Source: Cytophagales bacterium
GTDB lineage: Bacteria > Bacteroidota > Bacteroidia > Cytophagales > 172606-1
Reading direction: 5' to 3'
Assembly: GCA_030446715.1 (NCBI GenBank)
Contig: JAUJMU010000007.1
Span: 124,001-188,000, forward strand
DNA: 64,000 bases
Shown here: positions 10,490 through 19,951 of the stretch, piece after piece
Layout: the number at the start of each line of letters is the position of its first letter
Numbering within the stretch: the first letter of the stretch is position 1
Program-made: the position numbers and the translations under genes
The notes under the pieces: generated by a model
Database searches by the model: none
Seen by the model: the letters and a program-made list of their open reading frames with translations, nothing else
Told to the model about the DNA's origin: nothing

Positions 10490-10527
10490 TTTATAAACGT
10501 CACCGGCGACCAGCAGCAAACGAGCCT

Positions 10528-11130
10528 TTATCCTTTCGGCTGGTACTGATTTGCCCGTTGGTTCTGCGCCGCTTTGGCTACAGTCTCTCCGATTCTTTTT
10601 TGCCGGGTAGCGGGTTGACGCGCATTCAGAATCCACTCCAGGATTCCCCGGCGGGCCGAACGCGGAAAAGCTTCGAAGTTGCGCAGCGCCTCCGGCTGGT
10701 CGGAAAAAGCTGCCCGTAGGTCGTCGGGGATGACAAGGTCATCTACATCGTTGAGGGCATTCCATGTGCCGGTTTCCCTGGCCAGTTCTACCATCCGCAG
10801 GCCAGCTTCGGTCATCAGCCCCTGCGCTGTGAGGTCTTCTATTTTCCTCTTGTTTACCGCACTCCAATTGCTTTTGGGATTCCGCCTCGAAAAAAACTGG
10901 TATGAACTTTCCCCGTCCCTCTTGTTGGCTTTGCTGTCAATCCAGCCGAAACACAGGGCTTCATCCACCGCTTCGTTGTAATACACACTCGGCGTCCGGC
11001 TGCTTTTGCGGAAGATAATCAGCCAGACACTTTTTTCGGCAGCGTGGTGCTGCCGCAGCCACTCCCGCCACGCGGCGCGGTCCGGGGCGTAACAAGTTTT
11101 TACGCCGTCTTTTTCGGGTTCCATAATCAT
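10528..11130 (-). CDS. YdeI/OmpD-associated family protein
   Basis: This 200-residue cytoplasmic protein has the YdeI layout. AAWREWLRQHHAAEKSVWL and YNEAVDEALCFGWIDS near the N-terminus form the conserved core with the CFGWIDS motif. A C-terminal helical OmdA-like segment follows (FPRSARRGILEWILNARQ, then RQKRIGETVAKA). The family is common in soil bacteria and has been linked to protection against peptides and to polymyxin tolerance, but its biochemical role is not settled. It stands alone on the minus strand. Confidence 0.85.
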   Translation of the reverse strand: MIMEPEKDGVKTCYAPDRAAWREWLRQHHAAEKSVWLIIFRKSSRTPSVYYNEAVDEALCFGWIDSKANKRDGESSYQFFSRRNPKSNWSAVNKRKIEDLTAQGLMTEAGLRMVELARETGTWNALNDVDDLVIPDDLRAAFSDQPEALRNFEAFPRSARRGILEWILNARQPATRQKRIGETVAKAAQNQRANQYQPKG

Positions 11131-11229
11131 ATAAGGGAAGTAAAAGATGATCGGGATATAACTTTCATAATGGTTTACCTTTCCCGGCCAGACGGTCTAC
11201 GGTAGTAAAACTGCCCGGAAGAAATGACG

Positions 11230-11421
11230 TTATTCTGCACTTTCCTGTTCAGATAGGGCATTTAATTCATCCAGCAACATCGCTGCCTGAACCAAAACGT
11301 TTTTCTTTACAACATCCGGCCGGCCTGTCCATTTTCGTTCAAAACTTGTCCGGTTGTGAACACCAGCGGGTGGCGCAACCGGTAAAACAGCAGCAATCAG
11401 GGCAGCTTTTGACAATGGCAC
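11230..11421 (-). CDS. Small open frame of doubtful coding status
   Basis: A 63-codon frame ends in VQAAMLLDELNALSEQESAE, which looks protein-like, while the N-terminal half does not suggest any family. It occupies most of an otherwise empty 350-base gap between the YdeI-like gene and the permease gene. It could be a short real protein, the 3' remnant of a decayed gene, or chance. Confidence 0.25.
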   Translation of the reverse strand: MPLSKAALIAAVLPVAPPAGVHNRTSFERKWTGRPDVVKKNVLVQAAMLLDELNALSEQESAE

Positions 11422-11479
11422 CAGTATTGATAAAAAAAACGCAAACGCTTCCAGCCTTCCGATTTACTGACCCAAGCCT

Positions 11480-13867
11480 ATGCTCCATCACACTTTCCTC
11501 CTGATCTATCGTAATTTCCGCCGTTTCAAAGGTACATTCTTCATTAACCTGATCGGGTTATCCGCCGGACTGGCCTGTACCTTACTGATATACCTGTGGG
11601 TAAATGACGAACTCCAAGTGGATAAATATCATCAGAAAGACAGCCGGCTTTTTCAGGTGATGGAACACCGGGAAAAAGGCGGTGGTATACAAACCGGCGC
11701 CTCCGGCCTTTGGGCAGAAGCCAGTGCCCGGGAAATACCCCAGGTGGAAAGCGCCGTGACCGTTACGCCTCCCGATTTTTTTCCCAGGTTCACCTTGCGG
11801 GTAGCAGGAAAAAATGTGCGGGCAGTGGGGAAATATGTCGATACAGATTTTTTCAGCGTCTTCTCCTACAATCTGCTTGAAGGAAACGAGAATCAGGTTC
11901 TGCAGGACAAGAATGCCATTGTACTTTCTGAGGAAACTGCCATGCGGTTGTTCAACACTACCGAGAATCTGGTTGGCAAAACCGTGGAATGGCAGTTGCC
12001 CGGATTCACGAGGTCCTGTCTGGTAACGGGTATTTTTAAAGGTGTACCGGCAAATTCTACCGAACAGTTTGACTTTGTGCTGACTTTCTCTTCGTTCCGC
12101 GACTTGCTGAATATGGGACAAGAGGCCAACTGGCAAACAAACAGTCCTTTTCACGCCTTTGTGGTGCTGAAAGAAGGTATTGATCCAGGGCAGATTGACC
12201 GTACCCTGGCACGGGTGCTTAAAAGTAAAAACGAAAAGGCCAGCCATATCACGCTGTTCCTCAAACCCTTCTCGGAACGCTACCTGTACGGCACTTACGT
12301 AAACGGGCAGCAAGCCGGGGGCCGGATCGAATACGTAAAATTGTTTTCGGTCATTGCCGCATTTATCCTCCTTATTGCCTGTATCAACTTCATGAACCTG
12401 TCCACGGCAAAGGCCTCCCGGAGAGTCCGTGAGGTGGGCATTAAAAAAGTGGTAGGTGCCGGCAGGGAAACACTTATTCTTCAATACCTTGGCGAGTCGC
12501 TGCTGATGGCTTTTCTGTCGCTGCTGCTGGCCCTGCTGGTGGTGGCGCTGGTACTGCCGCAGTTCAACTCAATTACCGGCAAGGCACTTTCCTTACCGCT
12601 GGATGTAAAGCTTATTTCCGTCTTTCTGGGAATTACGGTACTGACGGGTCTGCTGGCGGGCAGTTACCCGGCCTTGTACCTTTCCGGATTTAAACCGGCC
12701 CTGATTCTCAAGGGAAGATTCAGCAGTCCGGCCGGAGAGTTGCTGGTCCGCAAGGGGCTGGTGGTTATTCAATTCGCCTTGTCGGTCATTTTCATTGTTT
12801 CGGTGCTGGTCGTGTACAAACAGATTGATTTTGTGCAGAACAAAAACCTTGGCTACGACAAAGACAATCTGATCTACTTTGAAACGGAAGGAAAAGTAGC
12901 CGACAACGCAGAAACATTTCTTGCCGGCGTAAAGAACATTCCGGGTGTGGTGAATGCCTCCAGCATGTTTGGCTACATCATCAACCCTTATAAGGCTTCC
13001 GGGGGAAATACTGCCGGTGGCGGAGGCGGTGGTGGAAGTAAATCTGGTAGCCGAAGTCAAAATGTAGAACACAGCAGCCTCGGCGTTAACTACGATATGA
13101 TTGAAACGCTGGGCATCGGGCTTAAATACGGAAGGAGCTTTTCGCGGAATTTTGCATCAGACAGCACCAAAATCGTGGTAAATGAAGCTTTTGCGGAGGC
13201 AATGGGAATGCAAAACCCCGTGGGCGAAGTAGTGAACGGCATAGAAATTCTGGGAGTGGTCAAAAACTTTCATTTCCAGTCGCTGCATCAGGAGGTTACG
13301 CCCACCGCCTTCCGGATTGACCGTCAGTTTACCTCCACGGTGGTGGTCAAGATCAGTCCCGGAATGGAAAGAGAGACGCTGGAACGACTCGGGCAATTTT
13401 ACAAAGCTTATAACCCCGGTTTCGTATTCGGTTACAAGTTTCTCGACCAGGACTACCAGGCCCTCTATACGGCAGAGAAGCGGGTGTCGGTTTTATCCCG
13501 GTATTTTGCCGGGCTCGCTATCCTGATCTCCTGCCTTGGACTCTTCGGCCTTGCCGCTTTCTCCGCCGAACGGAGACGAAAAGAAATCGGCGTCCGGAAA
13601 GTATTCGGGGCAAGCGAAAAAAGCATCATTTACCTCCTTTCGGGCGACTTTGGCAAACTTGTTTTTGGCTCCATTCTCATTGCTTTGCCGGTCAGTTATC
13701 TGCTGGCAAAGGGCTGGCTCGACAACTTCGCCTACCGCATTGAGCTGGAAGCATGGTATTTTGTAGCTGCCGGGGCAATTGCCCTGTTGATAGCCGGACT
13801 TACGGTAGGTACGCAAGCCTTCAGCGCCTCCCGGATCAGTTCCTCCCAATGCCTCAAGGAAGAGTGA
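11480..13867 (+). CDS. MacB/FtsX-type ABC transporter permease
   Basis: The 795-residue inner-membrane protein has the two-module layout seen in Bacteroidota permeases. Each half has an N-terminal membrane segment, a large periplasmic domain, and a cluster of membrane helices with the FtsX signature (FMNLSTAKASRRVREVGIKK near residue 310; AERRRKEIGVRKVFGAS near 700). Such permeases couple ATP hydrolysis by a separate ATPase to mechanical work in the envelope or to efflux. No cognate ATPase is adjacent, as is common for this group. The second periplasmic domain carries an unusual insert of eight consecutive glycines plus serines (about residues 513-530) that I do not associate with the family. 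Confidence 0.92.
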   Translation: MLHHTFLLIYRNFRRFKGTFFINLIGLSAGLACTLLIYLWVNDELQVDKYHQKDSRLFQVMEHREKGGGIQTGASGLWAEASAREIPQVESAVTVTPPDFFPRFTLRVAGKNVRAVGKYVDTDFFSVFSYNLLEGNENQVLQDKNAIVLSEETAMRLFNTTENLVGKTVEWQLPGFTRSCLVTGIFKGVPANSTEQFDFVLTFSSFRDLLNMGQEANWQTNSPFHAFVVLKEGIDPGQIDRTLARVLKSKNEKASHITLFLKPFSERYLYGTYVNGQQAGGRIEYVKLFSVIAAFILLIACINFMNLSTAKASRRVREVGIKKVVGAGRETLILQYLGESLLMAFLSLLLALLVVALVLPQFNSITGKALSLPLDVKLISVFLGITVLTGLLAGSYPALYLSGFKPALILKGRFSSPAGELLVRKGLVVIQFALSVIFIVSVLVVYKQIDFVQNKNLGYDKDNLIYFETEGKVADNAETFLAGVKNIPGVVNASSMFGYIINPYKASGGNTAGGGGGGGSKSGSRSQNVEHSSLGVNYDMIETLGIGLKYGRSFSRNFASDSTKIVVNEAFAEAMGMQNPVGEVVNGIEILGVVKNFHFQSLHQEVTPTAFRIDRQFTSTVVVKISPGMERETLERLGQFYKAYNPGFVFGYKFLDQDYQALYTAEKRVSVLSRYFAGLAILISCLGLFGLAAFSAERRRKEIGVRKVFGASEKSIIYLLSGDFGKLVFGSILIALPVSYLLAKGWLDNFAYRIELEAWYFVAAGAIALLIAGLTVGTQAFSASRISSSQCLKEE

Positions 13868-13898
13868 TCAGACCCGGGGGTTATCAGGTTAATCCTAC

Positions 13899-13942
13899 AA
13901 ACAGCACTGGTCCGGACGTCGCCCTCCGGACCAGTGCTGTTT
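13899..13942. terminator. Strong hairpin between convergent genes
   Basis: AAACAGCACTGGTCCGGA at 13899-13916 and its exact reverse complement at 13925-13942 form an 18-bp stem with an 8-base loop. A-rich and T-rich ends on each side make it a likely bidirectional terminator for the permease gene and the oxidoreductase gene that converge here. Confidence 0.8.
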
Positions 13943-13978
13943 AATCTTAATTCAAAATTCAACATTCACAATTTCCTG

Positions 13979-15286
13979 CTACACCGGCAGCGAATAGCCT
14001 TCCCGGTAATCCCGGTGCAGCATTTTGCTGGCCGCTGCGTCCTGCACAAAATCTTCATTTTGCGGATTCCATTGCAAAGGCCGCTTCAGTTCGTAAGCGA
14101 TGTTGCCCAGGTTGCAGACCGTGCAGGTGCGGTGGCCGGTCTCCACCGGCACCACCGGATCTTTGCGGGACCGCATTGCTTCGATGAAATTCATCTGGTG
14201 CGGCACCTTGCCCTGCGGAGAGTCGTCTTTAGCCATTTCCTTCATCAGCAGCATCGGGTCAGAGGCTTTCAGCCAGCCGCGCGATACTTCAACCCAACCA
14301 TCAGAACCCCAGAATTTCACACCCCGCGTTTTCTGCTCATCAAAAGGCCGCTCGGTCATGACCACGCCGTTATCGTAGCGGTAGGTCAGGTGGTCATAAT
14401 CCTGAAAGCCAGCCGGGATAATCTCCACGGGGCCGCTGTTGTCTTTGTTAAGTGCCCACTGGGCGATGTCAAACATGTGGGCACCCCAGTCGGTGGTGAG
14501 GCCGCCGCCGGTTTCCTTAAACCAGCGCCAGGCACCCCAGAGCTTCTCGTTCTCGGGCGGATTGAGGGAAACAGGCGGGTTCAGTTTGCTGTTGTAATGT
14601 ACGTAAGGATTCGGACCGAGCCACATTTCCCAGTTCAGATCGGCCGGCACCTTTTCCTCGGGCAGGTCGTAAGGCTTGGGCGGACTGCCTACGTGGGCAT
14701 TGATCCGCTGAATGCTGCCGATTTTCCCCTCCTGCACGAGGTTAATGGCGTGGATAAACGTATTGCCGCTGCGCTGCTGGCTGCCCACGCCGAGAATACG
14801 GTTATTTTGCCGTACGGCTTTCACCAGGGCCTGTCCTTCGCGGATGGTGAAGGTGAGGGGCTTTTCGAGATAGATATCTTTGCCGGCCTTGCAGGCGTCA
14901 ATGGCAATGAGGGCGTGCCAGTGATCCGGCGTGGCAATTACTACGGCATCTATGTCTTTGGCGGCAAGCAGGTCCTGGTACTTTTCAAAAGTCCGGATTT
15001 TGGGCTTCTTTTTCTCCGCAGCATAGTGGGTTGTCAGCACTTGTTCAAAACGCTTGCGTTTTACGCCGTACACATCGCAGCCGGCCATTACCCGGACGCC
15101 CGGCACCTGCAAAAAAGACCTGAGCAGACTCATGGCCTGCTGCCCGAGACCGATAAACCCCAGGTTGATCCGGTCACTGGGGGTGCCGGCAAAAGAAAGG
15201 TTTGGCAAAAGGCCGAGCCCGGCGGCTCCCATCAGGGAAGTGCCCAGAAAAGTGCGCCGTGACCAGCTATTGTGAGAGTAGGACAT
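13979..15286 (-). CDS. Tat-exported Gfo/Idh/MocA-family oxidoreductase
   Basis: The 435-residue protein starts with a twin-arginine signal (SWSRRTFLGTSLMGAAGLG), so it is exported folded with its cofactor. The Rossmann motif LGFIGLGQQAMSLL binds NAD(P), and IYLEKPLTFTIREGQALV contains the conserved EKP motif. The C-terminal half is the usual alpha/beta substrate domain (GAWRWFKETGGGLTTDWGAHMFD). Members of this exported group act on sugars or sugar derivatives in many Bacteroidota, but this substrate is unknown. The length is typical. It converges on the permease gene. Confidence 0.9.
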   Translation of the reverse strand: MSYSHNSWSRRTFLGTSLMGAAGLGLLPNLSFAGTPSDRINLGFIGLGQQAMSLLRSFLQVPGVRVMAGCDVYGVKRKRFEQVLTTHYAAEKKKPKIRTFEKYQDLLAAKDIDAVVIATPDHWHALIAIDACKAGKDIYLEKPLTFTIREGQALVKAVRQNNRILGVGSQQRSGNTFIHAINLVQEGKIGSIQRINAHVGSPPKPYDLPEEKVPADLNWEMWLGPNPYVHYNSKLNPPVSLNPPENEKLWGAWRWFKETGGGLTTDWGAHMFDIAQWALNKDNSGPVEIIPAGFQDYDHLTYRYDNGVVMTERPFDEQKTRGVKFWGSDGWVEVSRGWLKASDPMLLMKEMAKDDSPQGKVPHQMNFIEAMRSRKDPVVPVETGHRTCTVCNLGNIAYELKRPLQWNPQNEDFVQDAAASKMLHRDYREGYSLPV

Positions 15287-15404
15287 ATGGAAAGGAAGAT
15301 AAATTGTAAAACAGATTGAAACAGAAGCTAAGTTTAATCACAAAAGGTTTCCCGGGCAAGGTCATCAGGCACAAGGGTGAAAACTTCCCTGTTCCATTAT
15401 CCGG

Positions 15405-18277
15405 TCATCGGAGCAGGTGGACCCAGCCCTTGATTGTGACCTGCTCATCTTCCCTCCGGAGGCGGAAGAATCTCACCTGGGCAAGGTAGTAGTACACCCC
15501 GGAGGAAAGCTCCTCACCGGCTTCGGTGTCCGAGCCCCTGCCCGTTCTGCCGTTCCAGCGCAGGGAGATGTCAGTGGTCTCAAAGACTTTTCTGCCCCAG
15601 CGGTTGTGGACCACAAAGCTCACCGACTGCACAAAGCGGGGGCAGGGAAAGGGCGTGAACAGGTCATTTGAGCCGTCCCCGTTGGGGGTGAACACGTTGG
15701 GCAGCTCGTAGTAAGGGCAGTTGTCCTTGCAGACGGTGTTGGAGGGGGCACTCTCGTTTCCGCTTCTGTCCACGGCCGTTACGTAATAGCAGCCGGCATA
15801 GTGGGGCAGATTGCCGTGGACGTAGAAAGCAGGCGGCATGGGCGAGGCAGATACCACCGAGTCGAGCAGCACAAATTCCTCGCCCTCTCCCTGGTAGCGC
15901 GAGTAGTAGATGCGGTATTTGACCACGTCACGGTCGCACCTGACCCCGTTTGCGGATTCGGGATAGCTCCACTCCAGACGGTTGGCAAAGGAAGTCAGCG
16001 GACAGAAGGCCGCCTGATTGGGCTTCTCCAGGGAGTACAGTCCAGCGGATCAATCGTCAGTTGCGGCGGGCAGGGCCGGATCGTGTCCAGGGGCGTCGAG
16101 CAGATGATCTGCGAGAAGTTGCGCAGGGGCCGGGCAATGGGCACTGTGCCGTAGACCCCGAAGGTCTCCACCTTGTAGCAGTACTCCTCGTTTTCACTCA
16201 GATTCTGATCCACGTAGCGGAAGGAGCCGCTCCGGGTGACGGGCACGTCGGCCAGAAACTGCGGCTGCTGTTCATTGCGGTTACTGATGCGGTAGATCTT
16301 ATGAGTCTGGCCGGTGTTGTCCCAGGGCACTGCTGCCTGCCAGGTGAGCTCAATGGCCCGCGGCCGGGGGGTGGCGGAAAGCCTCACCGAGGAAGCCACC
16401 CGGGAGGAGTCTTTGAACTGGCTGCCGCTGTAGAACAGCAGCACGTAGCGGTACGGGCTGGCTTCCGTGTTCAGACCCCGGTCTGTGAAGGTGGTGTCGT
16501 TGCCGGTGGAGATGTCACTGAAAGTGCGGCTCATCACCGCAGGACCACTGAAACCAGTGCCCGTCAGCCCCGCTGCCCGGTATAATTCGTAGCGGTAGGG
16601 ACCGGGAAACTGCCGCCGGTCATTCTATCTCCAGCGGCTGGGTGAAGCGTACCAGTATCTCGCCCGCCGAAGCGTCCGTGCGCAGCACCGACACGTTGGT
16701 GATCAGCGGCGTTTCCAGTCTGAGCCTCACGCAGATGGCCTCTGAGGGGGCACTTGCCCCCCGGCCGGAGGACCGAACGTGGCCGAGATGCGGTAGGAGT
16801 ACTCCACGCCCGTCTCAAGGCCCCGCCCGCGGTTGGAGTCCACAAACGAAAAGGCACTGGCCGGCACCCGGCCAACTTCCACGTAGCCGGCCGGCGGACC
16901 TGTCTGACAGGGGTCAGTCACGTCGGCCTGGCAGCCCGTCTTCCGCCAGATGATGATCTCCGAGGCGTTCTGGCACCGGTACGGGTCCCAGCTCAGCTGC
17001 ATGGAGCGGCCCGAGGCCACGGCCCTAAGGCCCGTCGGCTTTGGACCCACCACCCGGATCAGCCACGTCTTCGTGTCCGTAAGCCGCTGACTGATCTGTG
17101 GCGGGTCGTCTTCGGCGCGGAACACGACCGCGTAGGGCTGCGCCCGCACGTGCTGGCAGTCGGTCTGCCACCGGAAGGCACTCTCGGCCGGATTGGGACG
17201 GGTTGGTTGAAAAACCGGGTTTACTATATTGGCGAAGGGGGTAAGGGTGGCCGGAGGCTGGTTGGGGAAGATGAGGCGGTTGGTGGAGAAGATGGCGCTC
17301 TCCGAACCGATGCTCACCCGGTGCCCGTCGGGATCAGTGACCCGGATAAAAGCCCTCAGATCCGTGCCGGCTACGATACAGGTGTCGTTGGGAATAATCA
17401 GTTCCGGCCGCTTGTTGGGGTTAAATTCCACCCGGATCTGCATGTCGCGGCGGACGGTGCCGACCTTTACGTACGTTCCATCCGCCCTTTTCCGGTATTC
17501 TTCGACCACAAAGGCAATATTGTACTCGGCATAGTCACCCGGTCCCTGAATGGTGCCGCCACCCCGGCGAAGCGTCCCGGGAGCATCCCAGCAGATTTCT
17601 CCGGTGACGGGATCGATGGTAAAGGTAGGTGTTCCGCTGCCGCTTTCGGGCGTGCCCAGCGGTGTAACGGCATTAGGCGCTCGGTAATCGGTTACAGTAG
17701 CGTTGTTCCTCTGCAGGGGAACTACCAGGCGGAAGGAGAGGCTGTCACCGTCAACGTCAAAAGCATCCGGGTTGTGGCAGAAACGCTGCCCCACCGTAGC
17801 CCGGTCAATGGGCGGGTTACGCATCACCACTGAATTGTTCAGACCCAGATTGGGATTTATGGTAAATTCGGTTTCAATGTGAAACGGCGTATCCACTGAC
17901 CGAAACATGTTGACTACTAAATCATTGCGGTTACGTTCCGTAAAGGATACCTTGTAGTCCCCTCCCCCCTGATACGTATGGGTGAACAGATAGGTGAGTT
18001 CCTCAGTATTGGCAAACCCGCCCAAGTCACGCCGGTTTGAAAAGCCAACCTCAGGTGAAATGGTGCCGCTTCCGAAGTCGATCTGGGCTCTGGGCTGGTC
18101 TACTCCGGTTTTATCCCGGTACAGGACCAGCGTAAACCGGTAAGTCAGCGGATTGGAGGAAGTCGGGTCCCGTTCGGCGGTGATCTGCCCACCCCTCAGG
18201 TGAGTAGCGTGCAAGCCAAGGGGCAGTAACATACTGATCAATACCAGCAGAAGGAGGCGTTGGGGAGCGGACAGCAT
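15405..18277 (-). pseudogene. CHU_C-type gliding-motility-associated surface protein, three frame breaks
   Basis: Joined across three frame changes, this gene would encode about 955 residues. It has a signal peptide and HATHLRGGQITAE, then repeated beta-rich modules of the PKD/fibronectin type, and a C-terminal CHU_C domain (LPNVFTPNGDGSNDLFTPF through VTIKGWVHLLR) that directs T9SS-dependent export. The frame breaks sit at 16746-16750 (one base missing in a G run on the plus strand), about 16620 (one extra base), and 16031-16033 (one base missing in a GGG run). Each repair yields a continuous, family-like protein. Either the base calls are wrong at three places or the gene is dead. It is alone between a Gfo/Idh/MocA gene and the molybdopterin operon. 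Confidence 0.85.
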
Positions 18278-18533
18278 GGAATCAGGATGGAGGGAGTGGA
18301 TTCTGTAATAACGCCAAAAAATGAGAAACCACTATGTGCTTCACCCAACCAACCAGAAAATATTTTTTACATTCTGTTAATCACAAATCTAAGGGTAATG
18401 CAGTGCTTCCGGAATCCGGATTGATTGACTGATGCAGTCGCAAATCCATCCGCTGTGCAATCATCCGGGATAGTGGAATTCAGCCTTTAAAACTTCGCGG
18501 CTATCTCTTTGGGATGCGGTTTGCCGCTTCTTT

Positions 18534-19445
18534 TTACTCGTGCCGGGCTCCTTCAATGATCCGGAAAATGTGCAGTACGGCCGGAAAAACGGCATCCATG
18601 GACTCGCTTGCGCCTTTGGTGGAGCCGGGCAGTGCCAGCACCAGCGTCTTGCCGATCAGGCCGGCCACGCTGCGCGAAAGCATGGAATACGGCATACGCT
18701 GCTGACCGTACCCGCGGATGGTTTCCACAATGCCGGGAATCTCCCGGTCGAGCAGCGGCCGGATGGCTTCCGGTGTCACGTCCCGCTTTGAGAGGCCCGT
18801 GCCTCCGGTGAGAATAATCATGTTGCAGCCGGCGGCCACCAGCGCCTTCACCTTTTCCCCAATGGCTTCCTTTTCATCGGGAACAACGCTGTAATCCAGA
18901 ATGGAAACGTGGTTTTTCTCCAGCTTCCCGATAATTGCCCTGCCGGCCTTGTCTTCGCCGCGGCCCGACGCGATGGTATCCGAACACACGATCACGCCGG
19001 CGGTCAGCGGCCCTTCTGCATTGCGGGCAAAGTCTGTTTTGCCGCCCTTCTTCTCCAGCAGCCGGATGTTGCGGATCTCGATTCCCTTGTCAATCGGCTT
19101 GAGCATGTCGTACATCGTGAGGGCCACCACCGAAGCACCGTGCATGGCTTCCACTTCCACGCCGGTCTTGTAAACCGTATGCGCCTCCACCTCGATCAGA
19201 ATATCCAGCCCGCTGATTTCGTATCGCACGGCCGTATATTCCACCGGTAGCGGATGGCAGTCGGGAATGGTGTCGCTGGTGCGTTTTACGGCAAAAAGTC
19301 CGGCCGTTTTAGCCATTTCAAAAACGTCTCCTTTCGGCACCTGCCGGTTGACAATGGCCTCAATGGTCAGCGGCGAACTTACGCTGACGGTGGCTTGGGC
19401 CACTGCCTGCCGGAGGGTACTGGACTTATGGGTAATGTTGACCAT
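18534..19445 (-). CDS. moaCB: Bifunctional molybdopterin protein MoaC-MoaB fusion
   Basis: The 303-residue protein fuses two enzymes. Residues about 1-150 are MoaC, which converts the rearranged GTP product to cyclic pyranopterin monophosphate; GVEVEAMHGASVVALTMYDM matches the active-site segment. Residues about 155-300 are MoaB/MogA-like with TGGTGLSKRDVTPEA, the molybdopterin adenylylation motif. MoaC-MoaB fusions are known in Bacteroidota. It is the last gene of a minus-strand cofactor operon (moeA, moaD, moeB-rhodanese, moaE, moaCB). Confidence 0.93.
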   Translation of the reverse strand: MVNITHKSSTLRQAVAQATVSVSSPLTIEAIVNRQVPKGDVFEMAKTAGLFAVKRTSDTIPDCHPLPVEYTAVRYEISGLDILIEVEAHTVYKTGVEVEAMHGASVVALTMYDMLKPIDKGIEIRNIRLLEKKGGKTDFARNAEGPLTAGVIVCSDTIASGRGEDKAGRAIIGKLEKNHVSILDYSVVPDEKEAIGEKVKALVAAGCNMIILTGGTGLSKRDVTPEAIRPLLDREIPGIVETIRGYGQQRMPYSMLSRSVAGLIGKTLVLALPGSTKGASESMDAVFPAVLHIFRIIEGARHE

Positions 19446-19507
19446 TGGGAGGATTGGTTATTCGATGTTTGATGTTCGATGTTCGGTATTTGTTATCTGT
19501 TATTTGA

Positions 19508-19951
19508 TTACCGGTTCACCTTCCATTCGTAGTCTTCGCCGTCGAAGAGTTCCTTACCCCAGACGGGCACCTCCTTTTTGATCCGCTCCACCACTTCGTT
19601 GCAGGCATCAATGGCGTCGCGGCGGTGGCGGGAGGAAGTAAACACGAACAGGCATATTTCGCCGGCCTCTACCCGGCCGATGCTGTGGTAGATGTGCATG
19701 CAGGTGAGCTGGTATTTCGCAAAAACCTCTTCCCGGATGACGTGAAAAGCTTTTTCGGCCATTTCGGTGTAGGCGGTGTACTCAATGGCCCTCACCTGGT
19801 GGTTTCCGATCAGGTCGTTGCGGACCTGGCCAAGGAAAATGCTGTGGGCCCCGATATCGGTTTTGCTGCTGTGTCTGGCGATGGACTCAGCGATAAAGGC
19901 GGGGCTGATTGGTCCCTCCCGGAATGTATTTCGTTTGTTGGCTTCTTTCAT
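19508..19951 (-). CDS. moaE: Molybdopterin synthase catalytic subunit MoaE
   Basis: The 147-residue protein has the MoaE core: HSIFLGQVRN, AIEYTAYTEMAEKAF, YHSIGRVEAGE and SSRHRRDAIDACNEVVERIKKEVPVWGKE with the catalytic lysine region near the end. MoaE transfers two sulfurs from MoaD thiocarboxylate to precursor Z. Its start overlaps the end of the moeB-like gene by four bases, which shows translational coupling. The full cofactor set in this operon lacks moaA and mobA, which must lie elsewhere. Confidence 0.95.
   Translation of the reverse strand: MKEANKRNTFREGPISPAFIAESIARHSSKTDIGAHSIFLGQVRNDLIGNHQVRAIEYTAYTEMAEKAFHVIREEVFAKYQLTCMHIYHSIGRVEAGEICLFVFTSSRHRRDAIDACNEVVERIKKEVPVWGKELFDGEDYEWKVNR

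Larger units (their letters stand above)
9742..10527. other. Intergenic region with two inverted-repeat structures, no convincing gene
   Basis: No gene with family support lies between the exported-protein gene and the YdeI-like gene. A 62-codon frame at 10308-10496 overlaps repeated sequence and is unlikely to be coding. The region holds two separate inverted repeats, listed individually, and an iterated AT-rich string near 10125-10165. Confidence 0.6.

Noticed and set aside
10308-10496. Possible 62-residue peptide
   Set aside because: It overlaps two inverted-repeat structures and contains a repeated word (TTCAGGCGTGG); no protein-like pattern.
13934-15262. 442-codon open frame on the plus strand
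   Set aside because: It lies wholly opposite the intact Gfo/Idh/MocA oxidoreductase gene and is rich in His, Arg and Gly, as expected of a GC-rich antisense shadow.
16754-17833. 359-codon open frame on the plus strand
   Set aside because: It is antisense to the CHU_C surface protein and has no domain character.
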